DNA of 9,938 nucleotides, from positions 1 through 9,938 of the forward strand of contig CAKSBK010000018.1 in NCBI GenBank assembly GCA_934438035.1. The letters are read 5' to 3'. Source of the stretch: an uncultured Christensenellaceae bacterium. Lineage in GTDB: Bacteria > Bacillota > Clostridia > Christensenellales > Christensenellaceae. The translations under genes and the position numbers were made by a program. Position 1 is the first letter of the stretch; each line of letters begins with the position of its first letter. Under the pieces are notes generated by a model. It was not told the DNA's origin. It saw nothing but the letters and a program-made list of their open reading frames with translations, and did no database searches. Positions 1 through 6,404 of this stretch are shown piece after piece.

Positions 1-223
1 CCTCTACTCTCTTTGAAACAAGCCTTAAAAGCTCGTCAAAATCTTCCGCCGCTTCAAAGATATCGTCTATAGTTTCGTATTTTATTCCGTACTCCTTAAG
101 AAATTCGGCAACGGGAACCTTATCCGTCTGCAAAACCACCTTTTCCGCACGTGAAATTTCGCCTAACGCACCTAAAGTAAGCGTATCCGGCGTTCCTGTT
201 CCCACACTTATTATCTTAAGCAT
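1..223 (-). CDS. MazG/YabN-like protein, N-terminal methylase-like domain (partial)
   Basis: This is the first 74 codons of a gene that continues beyond the left edge. The start MLKIISVGTGTPDTLTLGAL has the glycine-rich first strand and loop of the tetrapyrrole (corrin/porphyrin) methylase fold. In the YabN/MazG proteins of Bacillus and Clostridia this fold precedes a MazG nucleoside triphosphate pyrophosphohydrolase domain. That second domain would lie outside the window, so the assignment rests on the N-terminal pattern plus the neighbour: a SpoVB/YabM-like flippase directly upstream, as in the B. subtilis yabM-yabN order. The ATG follows a GGAGG (231-235) embedded just before the TAA stop of the flippase gene, with only four bases between stop and start, so translation is probably coupled. 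A stand-alone SAM-dependent methylase such as a cobalamin enzyme is possible but fits the context less well. Confidence 0.72.
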   Translation of the reverse strand, partial: MLKIISVGTGTPDTLTLGALGEISRAEKVVLQTDKVPVAEFLKEYGIKYETIDDIFEAAEDFDELLRLVSKRVE

Positions 224-227
224 AATT

Positions 228-1817
228 TTACCTCCAAATTTTAAGACGCGTTAAAAAGCCTCCAAGCTTTTCCCCTCCAGGAACAAAACGCATATCCTCG
301 GGGCGCACGCCGCCTAACTTCAGAAGTATTATAGCATATGAGACTATACCTGCCAACACGCTTATAACCGTACCCACAGCGCCTTTAATATATCCCTCCG
401 TTATAAACACCAAAACGCCCATTAAAAGCGCAGATAAAAAAGGAATTAAAAAGGCATCTTTTATATCCGCACTCATTTTCGCATATTTCTTTAAAAACAA
501 GAAGCACGCAAACGCCGCCGCAAAAAAACATATAAGCGTGCCTATGGCGGCTCCCGCAATATTAACGCCGGGAATTTTTATAAGCCACAGTCCAATAAAC
601 ACTTTTAAAAGCGCTCCCAAAAGCATCGCAGTTACGGGCAAAACGGTTCTCCCCATTCCCTGAAGCACTCCCGAACATATCTGAGTTATCCCCAAAAGCA
701 CGACGCACGGACTCAAAAGCCTTAAAAGATACACCGCACTTTTAAGCTCTAAAGCGGTAAGCGAAGAATACATAAGGCCCAATATAGGCTCCGCAAGTAT
801 AAACAGCCCTATGGCGCAGGGAAAAGAAACTATCATAACAAGCCGAAAGCCCGTATTTGCTATATAAGCCGCTCTTGTGCTATTTTTTCTCGCGGCTGCC
901 GCCGAAACCGCAGGAACAACGCTTACCGAAACCGCCCCCGTAAGGACGGAGGGCATGTTTATCACGGGAGAAACAAAGCCCGCTAAAAGACCGTATGCCG
1001 AGGAAGCCGAATTTTCGGAAAAGCCGTTTTTTATTAATATTCGCATTATCATTGAGCTGTCTATTACGGAAACAGCCGAAACCGCCAGTGCGCCTATCGT
1101 TACGGGAAACGCAATTTTATATATGCTTTTTAAAACCGCCGCACCGCCTTTTTTATATCTGCAGTCTTTATTTTTGGCGATATATCCTTTTATTCGGCAA
1201 TGCGCCGCCATAACGGCATAGCCGCAGATTTCCGAAACAAGCACTCCCGTCATTGCGCCGCCCGCCGCCCATCCCGGTCCGAAATCCTTAAACAATAATG
1301 AAAAGCCCACTCCCGCGGCAAGCCTGGAAACCTGTTCAACGGTTTGAGAAACCGCAGTGGGCGTCATATTCATTCTCCCCTGCATATATCCGCGGTAGCC
1401 CGAAACAAGCGCAACAAACACAAGAGAGGGAGAAATTATCTTAAGAGGAACAGATATTGCGGGAAGCGACGCAATTTTTGAAAGCATATCCGCAAGCAAA
1501 AAAAGCGCAAGAGAACAAATTATGCCTATTGCCAGAAGCGACACTCTCGCCGTGTTAAGCACTTTAGAAGCGCCGCACTCGTCTTTTAGAGAAAGCTCTT
1601 CCGCAACAAGCTTGGAAACCGCAATCGGAATTCCCGCTGTCGAAACGGTTACAAGAAAGGTATAATACGGATATGCCATTTGGTAATATCCCATTTCACG
1701 AGCGCCTAAAATGTTTGAGAGCGGCACTCTGTATACCGCTCCTATTATTTTACAGATTATTCCCGAAAGGGAAAGCACCGCCGCTCCCTTTATAAAGCTT
1801 TTATTATTTACGGACAA
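228..1817 (-). CDS. SpoVB/YabM-type polysaccharide/lipid flippase (MOP superfamily)
   Basis: This 529-residue, almost entirely hydrophobic protein has about 14 predicted membrane segments. The N-terminal pattern (FIKGAAVLSLSGIICKIIGA followed by YRVPLSNILGAREMGYYQ) is typical of the SpoVB/YabM/MurJ-like branch of the MOP exporters, and the length is normal for that family. Such proteins flip undecaprenyl-linked cell-wall or polysaccharide precursors across the cytoplasmic membrane; SpoVB acts in spore cortex formation. Which substrate this one moves cannot be read from sequence. The start is TTG at 1815-1817: an in-frame TAA lies 12 bases upstream, AAAGGGGTG sits at the right distance, and the first in-frame ATG is more than 40 codons into the conserved domain. 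The gene lies 49 bp after the TRIC gene and feeds directly into the MazG-like gene. A 9-bp hairpin covers its ribosome binding site (separate entry). Confidence 0.85.
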   Translation of the reverse strand: MSVNNKSFIKGAAVLSLSGIICKIIGAVYRVPLSNILGAREMGYYQMAYPYYTFLVTVSTAGIPIAVSKLVAEELSLKDECGASKVLNTARVSLLAIGIICSLALFLLADMLSKIASLPAISVPLKIISPSLVFVALVSGYRGYMQGRMNMTPTAVSQTVEQVSRLAAGVGFSLLFKDFGPGWAAGGAMTGVLVSEICGYAVMAAHCRIKGYIAKNKDCRYKKGGAAVLKSIYKIAFPVTIGALAVSAVSVIDSSMIMRILIKNGFSENSASSAYGLLAGFVSPVINMPSVLTGAVSVSVVPAVSAAAARKNSTRAAYIANTGFRLVMIVSFPCAIGLFILAEPILGLMYSSLTALELKSAVYLLRLLSPCVVLLGITQICSGVLQGMGRTVLPVTAMLLGALLKVFIGLWLIKIPGVNIAGAAIGTLICFFAAAFACFLFLKKYAKMSADIKDAFLIPFLSALLMGVLVFITEGYIKGAVGTVISVLAGIVSYAIILLKLGGVRPEDMRFVPGGEKLGGFLTRLKIWR

Positions 1818-1826
1818 AAAAACACC

Positions 1827-1851
1827 CCTTTATCAAAAAATATGATAAAGG
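1827..1851 (-). promoter_or_regulatory. Hairpin overlapping the flippase ribosome binding site
   Basis: On the minus strand CCTTTATCA and TGATAAAGG form a perfect 9-bp stem around a 7-base loop (TATTTTT). Three more pairs can extend it outward (G-U, C-G, G-U). The 3' arm contains the AAAGG of the flippase Shine-Dalgarno sequence (AAAGGGGTG, then TTTTT and the TTG start), so the folded RNA would hide it. A T-run follows after GGTG, so a weak attenuator between the TRIC and flippase genes is an alternative reading. The inverted repeat is seen directly; any regulatory role is inferred. Confidence 0.5.
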
Positions 1852-1866
1852 AGCCCTAAAAATGAT

Positions 1867-2511
1867 TTATTGTGAAATTTTCGGCAGCTGCCATTTAAAA
1901 ACGGTCGCAAGCATGCGTACGGCAAACGTGGCAAATATGCCTACGGCTATTGAAACAAACACGTTAACGTCGTAAAGATACATAACGTAATATATCGCCG
2001 CACCCGCAATCGCCGCCAGGGCATATATTCTCTTTTTAAAAACGAACGGGATTTCCATAAGCATAAGATCTCTTATAAGTCCTCCGCCTATCGCGGTTAT
2101 CATACCCATCGTAATAGACAAAAACGCTCCTCCGAACCCGGAATCAAGGGCAACCCTTACCCCCGTAACCGCAAAAGCCCCGAGACCTATCGCATCAAAG
2201 ACATTTGTAATCCTCTCGATAAACGGCTCGTTTTTTCTGTACTTTTCCTTAAATATATATGCGCATATGAAAATACATATCGCAACCGCTATAGAGAGTA
2301 TAACATAAGGCGTGCTTTTAAAAACGGCGGCGGGAAACCTTCCCAATAAAACGTCTCTTATCATTCCCCCGCCAAAAGCGGTTATCACCGCCATAAATAC
2401 TACTCCGAAAATATCCGTGCCCTTGTCAGTCGCAACCATCGCTCCCGATATTGCAAAGGCAACCGTACCTATAATCTCGCAAATTTTGAAAGCCGTTTCC
2501 GCAAAGTTCAT
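1867..2511 (-). CDS. TRIC-type cation channel family protein (UPF0126)
   Basis: This 214-residue membrane protein has about seven hydrophobic segments arranged as two related halves. Each half carries the family signature: GGGMIRD near residues 47-53 and GGGLIRD near 142-148. Glycine- and alanine-rich helices precede them (GTVAFAISGA near 15-24, GAFAVTG near 111-117). This is the pattern of the prokaryotic YicG/YvgT-like proteins, homologous to trimeric intracellular cation (TRIC) channels, and the length is typical. Characterised prokaryotic members form monovalent-cation channels; the physiological role in bacteria is poorly defined, and some relatives have been annotated as glycine transporters. 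The ATG start is preceded by GGAGGAG at 2516-2522. It is the first gene of a minus-strand operon with the flippase and the MazG-like gene, and a recognisable promoter lies just upstream. Confidence 0.85.
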   Translation of the reverse strand: MNFAETAFKICEIIGTVAFAISGAMVATDKGTDIFGVVFMAVITAFGGGMIRDVLLGRFPAAVFKSTPYVILSIAVAICIFICAYIFKEKYRKNEPFIERITNVFDAIGLGAFAVTGVRVALDSGFGGAFLSITMGMITAIGGGLIRDLMLMEIPFVFKKRIYALAAIAGAAIYYVMYLYDVNVFVSIAVGIFATFAVRMLATVFKWQLPKISQ

Positions 2512-2532
2512 GACGCTCCTCCGTACCCTACG

Positions 2533-2561
2533 ATTTTAACATGAAGAAACGCTTTATTCAA
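2533..2561 (-). promoter_or_regulatory. Promoter of the TRIC-flippase-MazG operon
   Basis: On the minus strand the sequence reads TTGAAT (2556-2561), a 17-base spacer, and an extended -10, TGT-TAAAAT (hexamer at 2533-2538). Transcription would begin near 2526, leaving a leader of about 15 bases carrying the GGAGGAG site. The element fits a housekeeping sigma-A promoter: 4 of 6 matches at -35, 5 of 6 at -10, and TGn. Confidence 0.6.
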
Positions 2562-2566
2562 GTCAA

Positions 2567-2590
2567 TGCTTTTTTACGATTAAAAAAGCA
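2567..2590. repeat. Perfect 10-bp inverted repeat between divergent promoters
   Basis: TGCTTTTTTA and TAAAAAAGCA flank a CGAT tetraloop. The repeat lies just upstream of the TRIC -35 element and about 40 bp upstream of the response regulator -10, between divergently transcribed genes. It is not at the end of any gene, so it is unlikely to be a terminator. An operator or an AT-rich upstream element is possible. Confidence 0.45.
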
Positions 2591-2627
2591 AAAACACGTT
2601 TAAAACTTTTTTATAGCTCCTTAATTA

Positions 2628-2636
2628 TGCTATAAT
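2628..2636 (+). promoter_or_regulatory. Extended -10 promoter of the two-component operon
   Basis: TGC-TATAAT is a perfect extended -10. No good -35 lies 17 bases upstream (only a T-rich stretch), which is common for extended -10 promoters. Transcription would start near 2643, inside the palindrome at 2639-2658, giving a leader of about 26 bases with AAAGGAGGG before the ATG. Confidence 0.6.
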
Positions 2637-2638
2637 TA

Positions 2639-2658
2639 TTAAAAGAAGTTTCTTTTAA
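2639..2658. promoter_or_regulatory. 20-bp perfect palindrome at the transcript start, candidate operator
   Basis: TTAAAAGAA and TTCTTTTAA are exact inverted copies separated by GT. The site begins two bases after the -10 hexamer, spans the predicted start point and ends where the Shine-Dalgarno sequence begins. The 2-base gap is too tight for a good RNA hairpin but suits a dimeric DNA-binding protein. Autoregulation by the adjacent response regulator is conceivable, although OmpR-type proteins more often bind direct repeats. Confidence 0.45.
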
Positions 2659-2668
2659 AGGAGGGCGT

Positions 2669-3340
2669 ATGGTAAATATACTTGTTGTTGAAGATAACGA
2701 AAAGCTCAGAAAGCTTATGAAAATAAATCTTTCCCGCTCCGGTTACAGCGTTTTTGAAGCCGAAAACGGATACGAAGCGTTAGACGTAATAGAAAAAAAC
2801 AGCGTTCATCTCATGATAGTGGATATAATGATGCCGGAAATGGACGGTTATGAGCTTACGCGCGAGTTAAGAGAAGCGAATATTAATACCCCAATATTAA
2901 TTGTAACCGCAAAGGAGTCTCTGGAAGATAAAAGGACGGGGTTTGGCTTAGGCGCGGACGATTATATGGTAAAGCCCATTGACATGGAGGAGCTTAATTT
3001 AAGAATAGAAGCTCTTCTTCGCCGTGCAAATATAAATACGGACAAAAAACTCGTAATAGGCGGAACGGAAATTAACGAAGAATCCTTCTGCGTAACCGTT
3101 GCGGGAAAAAGCATGAATATTCCGCAAAAGGAATTCGGAATACTGTATCTTCTTCTCTCTTACCCGGGAAAAATATTTACCCGTCAATCGATAATGGACG
3201 AAATATGGGGTTATGACACCGAAACAGACCCGAGAACCGTCGACGTTCATATTAAGCGCTTAAGGGAAAAATTTGCGGATAACCCGGATTTTGAAATAAC
3301 CACGGTAAGAGGCCTGGGGTATAAGGGCATTATAAAATGA
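2669..3340 (+). CDS. OmpR/PhoB-family response regulator
   Basis: This 223-residue cytoplasmic transcription factor is of normal length for the family. The receiver domain (about residues 1-117) has the acidic pair E8-D9, the phosphoacceptor D52 in VDIMMPEMDG, the switch T80 and K102 in VKPID. The C-terminal winged helix (about 125-221) shows the typical recognition region DPRTVDVHIKRLREK followed by the wing TTVRGLGYK. The ATG start has AAAGGAGGG at 2657-2665. The gene overlaps the histidine kinase gene by 4 bp (ATGA), so the two proteins are certainly a cognate pair. Its regulon cannot be read from the window. The neighbouring transporter has its own promoter, and a link to it is only a possibility. 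All key residues are present. Confidence 0.95.
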   Translation: MVNILVVEDNEKLRKLMKINLSRSGYSVFEAENGYEALDVIEKNSVHLMIVDIMMPEMDGYELTRELREANINTPILIVTAKESLEDKRTGFGLGADDYMVKPIDMEELNLRIEALLRRANINTDKKLVIGGTEINEESFCVTVAGKSMNIPQKEFGILYLLLSYPGKIFTRQSIMDEIWGYDTETDPRTVDVHIKRLREKFADNPDFEITTVRGLGYKGIIK

Positions 3341-4452
3341 AAAGCATAAAATACCGCTTTATTCTTGTAACAATATTCGCAATACTCATAAGCTCGCTTT
3401 TGAGCCTTTCAATAACGACTTTTATTACCGATATCTGCTCGTTTTACGGAATAACTCTTCCAAAGCTTTTCGGCGTTGCGTTAAAAGAGCTCCTCTCCCC
3501 TGCCATAACCGCCGTCATATCCTGCGTTTCGGTTTCTTTGCTTTCCCGCTCCGTTACCGAACCCGTAATAGAGCTTACCGAAGCGACAAAGAAAATAGCT
3601 CAAGGCGATTTTGACGTCAGCCTTAAAAACAATTATAGCGAAGACGAATTTGAACAGCTTTCCGAAAACTTTAATTTAATGGTAAGCGAGCTGAAATCAA
3701 ACGAATACTTAAGAAAAAACTTTGTTTCAAACGTATCTCATGAATTTAAAACGCCGGTCGCGGTAATTTCGGGCTATATCAAGCTTATAGACGACCCTTC
3801 GTCAACTCCGGAGGAAAGAAGCGAATACTGCAAAATAATAGAAAACGAATGCGAAAAGCTTACAACGCTTTCAAAAAATCTTTTGAGCTTAAGCCGTCTT
3901 GAAAATCAGAGCATTCCCACAGCGAGGGAGCTTTTTCGCTTAGACGAACAGCTGCGGCAATGTATAATCCGTTTAGAGCCTAAATGGAGTAAGAAAAGCA
4001 TTGATTTTAATATCGATACCGACAGAATATTCATAAGAGGAAGCGAATCCCTTATGATGCAGGTATGGACAAATCTTATAGATAATGCGATTAAGTTTTC
4101 AAACAACAACGGTATTATAACCGTAACCGCACACGAAACCGATTCTTATATAATAGTAACCGTCGAAGACAGAGGAATAGGCATGACGGAAGAAGTAAGA
4201 GACCGCGTTTTTGAAAGATTTTTCCAAGGCGACACCTCTCACAAAGAGCAGGGTAACGGGCTTGGGCTTTCCATCGTAAAAAGCATAGTCGAAAAATCCG
4301 GAGGCACAATATCCGTTGAAAGCACTTTGGGAAGAGGCTCTAAATTTACCGTTAAGCTGTTTAAACCTAAAAAATCCGAAGAATTGCAAAGTTTTAAACA
4401 AAAGCTTCAGGATAACATTAACAGCTTTAAAGAAAAAAACGAAAATAAATAA
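3337..4452 (+). CDS. Membrane sensor histidine kinase (HAMP-HisKA-HATPase_c)
   Basis: This 371-residue kinase is the partner of the upstream response regulator. Two membrane helices (about residues 8-30 and 53-71) enclose a short outer loop of roughly 20 residues, so there is no folded extracellular sensor domain. A HAMP linker follows (about 70-122), with EPVIELTEATKKIAQGDF inside it. The phosphoacceptor is H135 in the HisKA motif VSHEFKTPVAVISGY. The ATP-binding domain has its N box (NLIDNAIKFS, about 246-255), G1 (DRGIG, 278-282), F box (ERFF, 293-296) and G2 (GNGLGLSIV, 307-315). A charged tail of about 25 residues, rich in lysine and glutamate, follows the core. All catalytic motifs are intact. 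With so small a loop the signal is probably sensed in or near the membrane, or through a partner protein. Confidence 0.94.
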   Translation: MKSIKYRFILVTIFAILISSLLSLSITTFITDICSFYGITLPKLFGVALKELLSPAITAVISCVSVSLLSRSVTEPVIELTEATKKIAQGDFDVSLKNNYSEDEFEQLSENFNLMVSELKSNEYLRKNFVSNVSHEFKTPVAVISGYIKLIDDPSSTPEERSEYCKIIENECEKLTTLSKNLLSLSRLENQSIPTARELFRLDEQLRQCIIRLEPKWSKKSIDFNIDTDRIFIRGSESLMMQVWTNLIDNAIKFSNNNGIITVTAHETDSYIIVTVEDRGIGMTEEVRDRVFERFFQGDTSHKEQGNGLGLSIVKSIVEKSGGTISVESTLGRGSKFTVKLFKPKKSEELQSFKQKLQDNINSFKEKNENK

Positions 4453-4457
4453 TTCAG

Positions 4458-4493
4458 CGGCGGAAAAGCCTTTACCGCTTCCGCCGTTTTTTT
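4458..4493 (+). terminator. Rho-independent terminator after the two-component operon
   Basis: CGGCGGAA (4458-4465) pairs with TTCCGCCG (4479-4486) around a 13-base loop and is followed by seven Ts. It begins 6 bases after the kinase stop codon. Confidence 0.88.
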
Positions 4494-4540
4494 ATGAAAT
4501 TTTTTTCAAATATCCTTGTCATTTTATTTTTTCATTTTTG

Positions 4541-4569
4541 TTGCGGTTTTTAATAACATATAGTATACT
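4541..4569 (+). promoter_or_regulatory. Promoter of the NSS transporter gene
   Basis: TTGCGG (4541-4546), exactly 17 bases, then TATACT (4564-4569) resembles a sigma-A promoter with a strong -10 and a half-matching -35. The -10 sits within an 8-bp palindrome, AGTATACT. Transcription would start near 4576, giving an AT-rich leader of about 70 bases in which I recognise no riboswitch. Confidence 0.55.
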
Positions 4570-4646
4570 TTTTTGTAAGAATGAAACAGAATTTAACAAT
4601 TTAATCATTTCTTATTGCATTCAATATTTTAAGGAGTACATTTATT

Positions 4647-5996
4647 ATGGAAAGAGAAAAGCTGGGCAGCAGGCTTGGGTTTATAATGCTTAGTGCAGGC
4701 TGCGCTATAGGAGTGGGAAACGTCTGGAAATTCCCGTATATGGTTGGTGAAAACGGCGGAGGCGCATTCGTGCTTCTTTACCTTTTTTTCCTGCTCATAC
4801 TCGGAATTCCCGTTTTAACAATTGAGTTTTCAATAGGCAGAGCCGCTCAAAAGAGCCCTGTCAGACTGTATAGCGTACTTGCTCCCAAAAAGAGCAAATG
4901 GTTTTTACACGGCTACGTAGCAATGGCGGGCAATTATTTATTGATGATGTTTTATACCGTCGTTACAGGCTGGATGCTTTACTATTTCTTATCCACCGCC
5001 GCCGGTAATTTTACCGCCATGGATACCGCTCAGGTTTCCTCCGCATTCGGAGAGCTTTGTCAGGACCCGACAAGAATGGTGCTTTATATGGCGGCAGCAG
5101 TCCTGATAGGCTTTTTCGTATGCTCCTTCGGCCTGCAAAAGGGCGTTGAGAGAATAACTAAAATAATGATGATTGCTCTACTTGTAATAATGATTGTTTT
5201 GGCTGTTCACAGCTTTACCATGCCCGGTGCAAACGAAGGCTTAAGCTTCTATTTAAAACCCGACTTTTCCAAAATAAACGGAAACGTAATAGTCGGCGCA
5301 ATGAACCAGGCTTTCTTCACCTTAAGTATAGGTATGGGGTCAATGGCTATTTTCGGAAGCTATATTGATAAGACCCATTCACTTTTTGGAGAATCTATAA
5401 ACGTTGTCGTATTAGATACTTTTGTAGCAATAGTCTCCGGCCTTATAATCTTCCCCGCTTGCTTTACTTACGGAGTAACTCCCAACGCCGGTCCGTCGCT
5501 TATTTTTGAAACGCTCCCCAACATATTTAACAACATGCCTTTGGGCAGGCTTTGGGGTTCGCTGTTCTTCTTATTCATGAGCTTTGCGGCGTTTTCAACC
5601 GTTCTTGCGGTCTTTGAAAATATTCTCTCCTGCTTCATGGATTTAACGAAAATGTCGAGGAAAAAGGCGTGCCTTATAAACTGTGCGGCGCTTATCGTCC
5701 TTTCTCTTCCCTGTGCGCTCGGCTTTAACCTCTTAAGCAATATCCATCCGTTCGGCGGAACCTCCGGAATAATGGACCTTGAAGATTTTCTTGTAAGCAA
5801 CATAATTCTTCCCCTGGGCTCGCTTATATACGTACTGTTCTGCGTAACTAAGCGCGGCTGGGGCTGGGATAACTTTATAGCCGAGGCAAACGCAGGCAAA
5901 GGTCTTAAGATTAAAAAATGGATGCGGGGTTATATGACCTACGTACTGCCCCTAATAATAATAGTGATTTTCGTTATGATATCGTTCTTCTCATGA
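4647..5996 (+). CDS. Sodium-dependent amino-acid transporter, NSS (SNF) family
   Basis: This 449-residue inner-membrane symporter has about 11 membrane helices, the count seen in bacterial MhsT-like members rather than the 12 of LeuT. TM1 carries the hallmark unwound segment GCAIGVGNVWKFPY (18-31), with N25 at the conserved sodium-site position. GENGGGAF (34-41) follows, and TM2 has the conserved TIEFSIGR (58-65). TM6 is FFTLSIGMGSMAIFGSY (223-239), the expected substrate and sodium region, and TM8 contains SFAAFSTVLAVFE (312-324). Family members take up amino acids or related amines with sodium; MhsT and TnaT handle hydrophobic residues or tryptophan. The substrate here cannot be told from sequence. 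The ATG has AAGGAG at 4631-4636. The gene stands alone between its own promoter and a strong terminator. Confidence 0.92.
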   Translation: MEREKLGSRLGFIMLSAGCAIGVGNVWKFPYMVGENGGGAFVLLYLFFLLILGIPVLTIEFSIGRAAQKSPVRLYSVLAPKKSKWFLHGYVAMAGNYLLMMFYTVVTGWMLYYFLSTAAGNFTAMDTAQVSSAFGELCQDPTRMVLYMAAAVLIGFFVCSFGLQKGVERITKIMMIALLVIMIVLAVHSFTMPGANEGLSFYLKPDFSKINGNVIVGAMNQAFFTLSIGMGSMAIFGSYIDKTHSLFGESINVVVLDTFVAIVSGLIIFPACFTYGVTPNAGPSLIFETLPNIFNNMPLGRLWGSLFFLFMSFAAFSTVLAVFENILSCFMDLTKMSRKKACLINCAALIVLSLPCALGFNLLSNIHPFGGTSGIMDLEDFLVSNIILPLGSLIYVLFCVTKRGWGWDNFIAEANAGKGLKIKKWMRGYMTYVLPLIIIVIFVMISFFS

Positions 5997-6003
5997 GAAT
6001 TTT

Positions 6004-6032
6004 AAACCCGGCGAAAAAACGCCGGGTTTTTT
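6004..6032 (+). terminator. Rho-independent terminator after the transporter
   Basis: AAACCCGGCG (6004-6013) and CGCCGGGTTT (6020-6029) form a perfect 10-bp GC-rich stem with an A6 loop. The T-run extends to 6032. It starts 8 bases after the transporter stop codon. Confidence 0.93.
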
Positions 6033-6047
6033 AGTACCTGTTTTCTA

Positions 6048-6053
6048 TATAAT
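6048..6053 (+). promoter_or_regulatory. Possible -10 element upstream of the XRE remnant
   Basis: A perfect TATAAT lies 35 bases before the ATG of the broken regulator gene. The -35 position would fall in the transporter terminator (6025-6030) and does not match the consensus, so promoter activity is uncertain. Confidence 0.35.
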
Positions 6054-6087
6054 CATAAGTATTTCAGAAAGGATAGAATATAAATCG

Positions 6088-6323
6088 ATGATTAGAAACG
6101 TTATCAGAAAAGAAAGACTAAAGAGGGGGTGGACGCAAAAAAAGCTTGCAGCACGCACAGTATAGTATTGCATCAAACGGTAAGCCGAGCAGAAGACGAT
6201 ATGTTTGATACGCTTTTGAGTACGGCAATAAGGATATCGGAAGCGCTCGACATGAGCGTTTATGAGGTATTTGAATTTAAAAGGAAAAGAAAGGATAAAT
6301 ATGAAAGAATTATTAGATAAACT
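6088..6323 (+). pseudogene. XRE-family helix-turn-helix regulator, frameshifted remnant
   Basis: Three pieces of one short XRE (Cro/C1-type) domain lie in order in three different frames. From the ATG at 6088 the first frame reads MIRNVIRKERLKRGWTQKKL then AART, the start of such a domain, and stops at TAG 6163-6165. The second frame (about 6155-6205) reads YSIASNGKPSRRRYV and stops; it resembles the end of the recognition helix and the ENGKxxPS loop. The third frame (about 6207-6323) reads FDTLLSTAIRISEALDMSVY then EVFEF, the canonical last helices, with a basic tail. Two indels therefore explain the gene; rejoined it would encode roughly 78 residues. An uninterrupted frame from a GTG at 6129 exists but codes for domain sequence only in its second half. 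A GAAAGGA at 6067-6073 is rather far from the ATG. A sequencing error is the main alternative, but two indels so close, beside another broken gene, favour real decay. Confidence 0.75.
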
Positions 6324-6387
6324 GACGGCGGAACAATTACTCTTGGTACTCTTATATGCGATAGAATTAAAAGAAAAAGCGTCCTAA
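6301..6387 (+). CDS. Small 28-residue ORF of unknown function
   Basis: An ATG six bases after AAGG (6291-6294) opens a 28-codon frame that starts MKELLDKLTAEQLLLVLLYA and ends in KEKAS. It is predicted to be a single amphipathic, leucine-rich helix with acidic and lysine-rich ends. It overlaps the end of the XRE remnant by 23 bases in another frame, as if it had been the second gene of that operon. Its last codons form the left arm of the terminator, and the TAA stop lies in the loop. I do not recognise the family. It has a good ribosome binding site and no internal damage, so it may still be made, but such a short frame could also be chance. Confidence 0.4.
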   Translation: MKELLDKLTAEQLLLVLLYAIELKEKAS

Positions 6388-6400
6388 ACGGACGCTTTTT
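6374..6400. terminator. Bidirectional rho-independent terminator
   Basis: AAAAAGCGTCC (6374-6384) and GGACGCTTTTT (6390-6400) form a perfect 11-bp stem with a 5-base loop. The A5/T5 ends give a T-run in both directions. It can end the XRE-remnant transcript from the left and the minus-strand operon that finishes with the HicB remnant from the right. Confidence 0.85.
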
Positions 6401-6404
6401 GCTA

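Noticed and set aside
877..1221. 114-codon plus-strand ORF inside the flippase gene
   Set aside because: Antisense shadow of a clear membrane protein; the composition follows the complementary codons and no domain is visible.
4576..4646. The 70-base leader of the transporter gene as a possible riboswitch
   Set aside because: It is AT-rich with no stable stem or known aptamer core; only a 5-bp GAATG/CATTC complement was seen.
4316..4693. 125-codon plus-strand ORF spanning the kinase end and the following intergenic region
   Set aside because: It overlaps the kinase C-terminus, the terminator, the transporter promoter and the transporter start; it translates non-coding sequence.
5468..5899. 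143-codon minus-strand ORF inside the transporter gene
   Set aside because: It lies fully antisense to a well-supported NSS transporter, shows no recognisable domain and lacks a convincing start.
6129..6320. Continuous 63-codon plus-strand ORF starting with GTG, as an independent gene
   Set aside because: Its second half is the end of an XRE domain and its first half is out-of-frame XRE sequence; it has no spaced ribosome binding site. It is part of the broken regulator.
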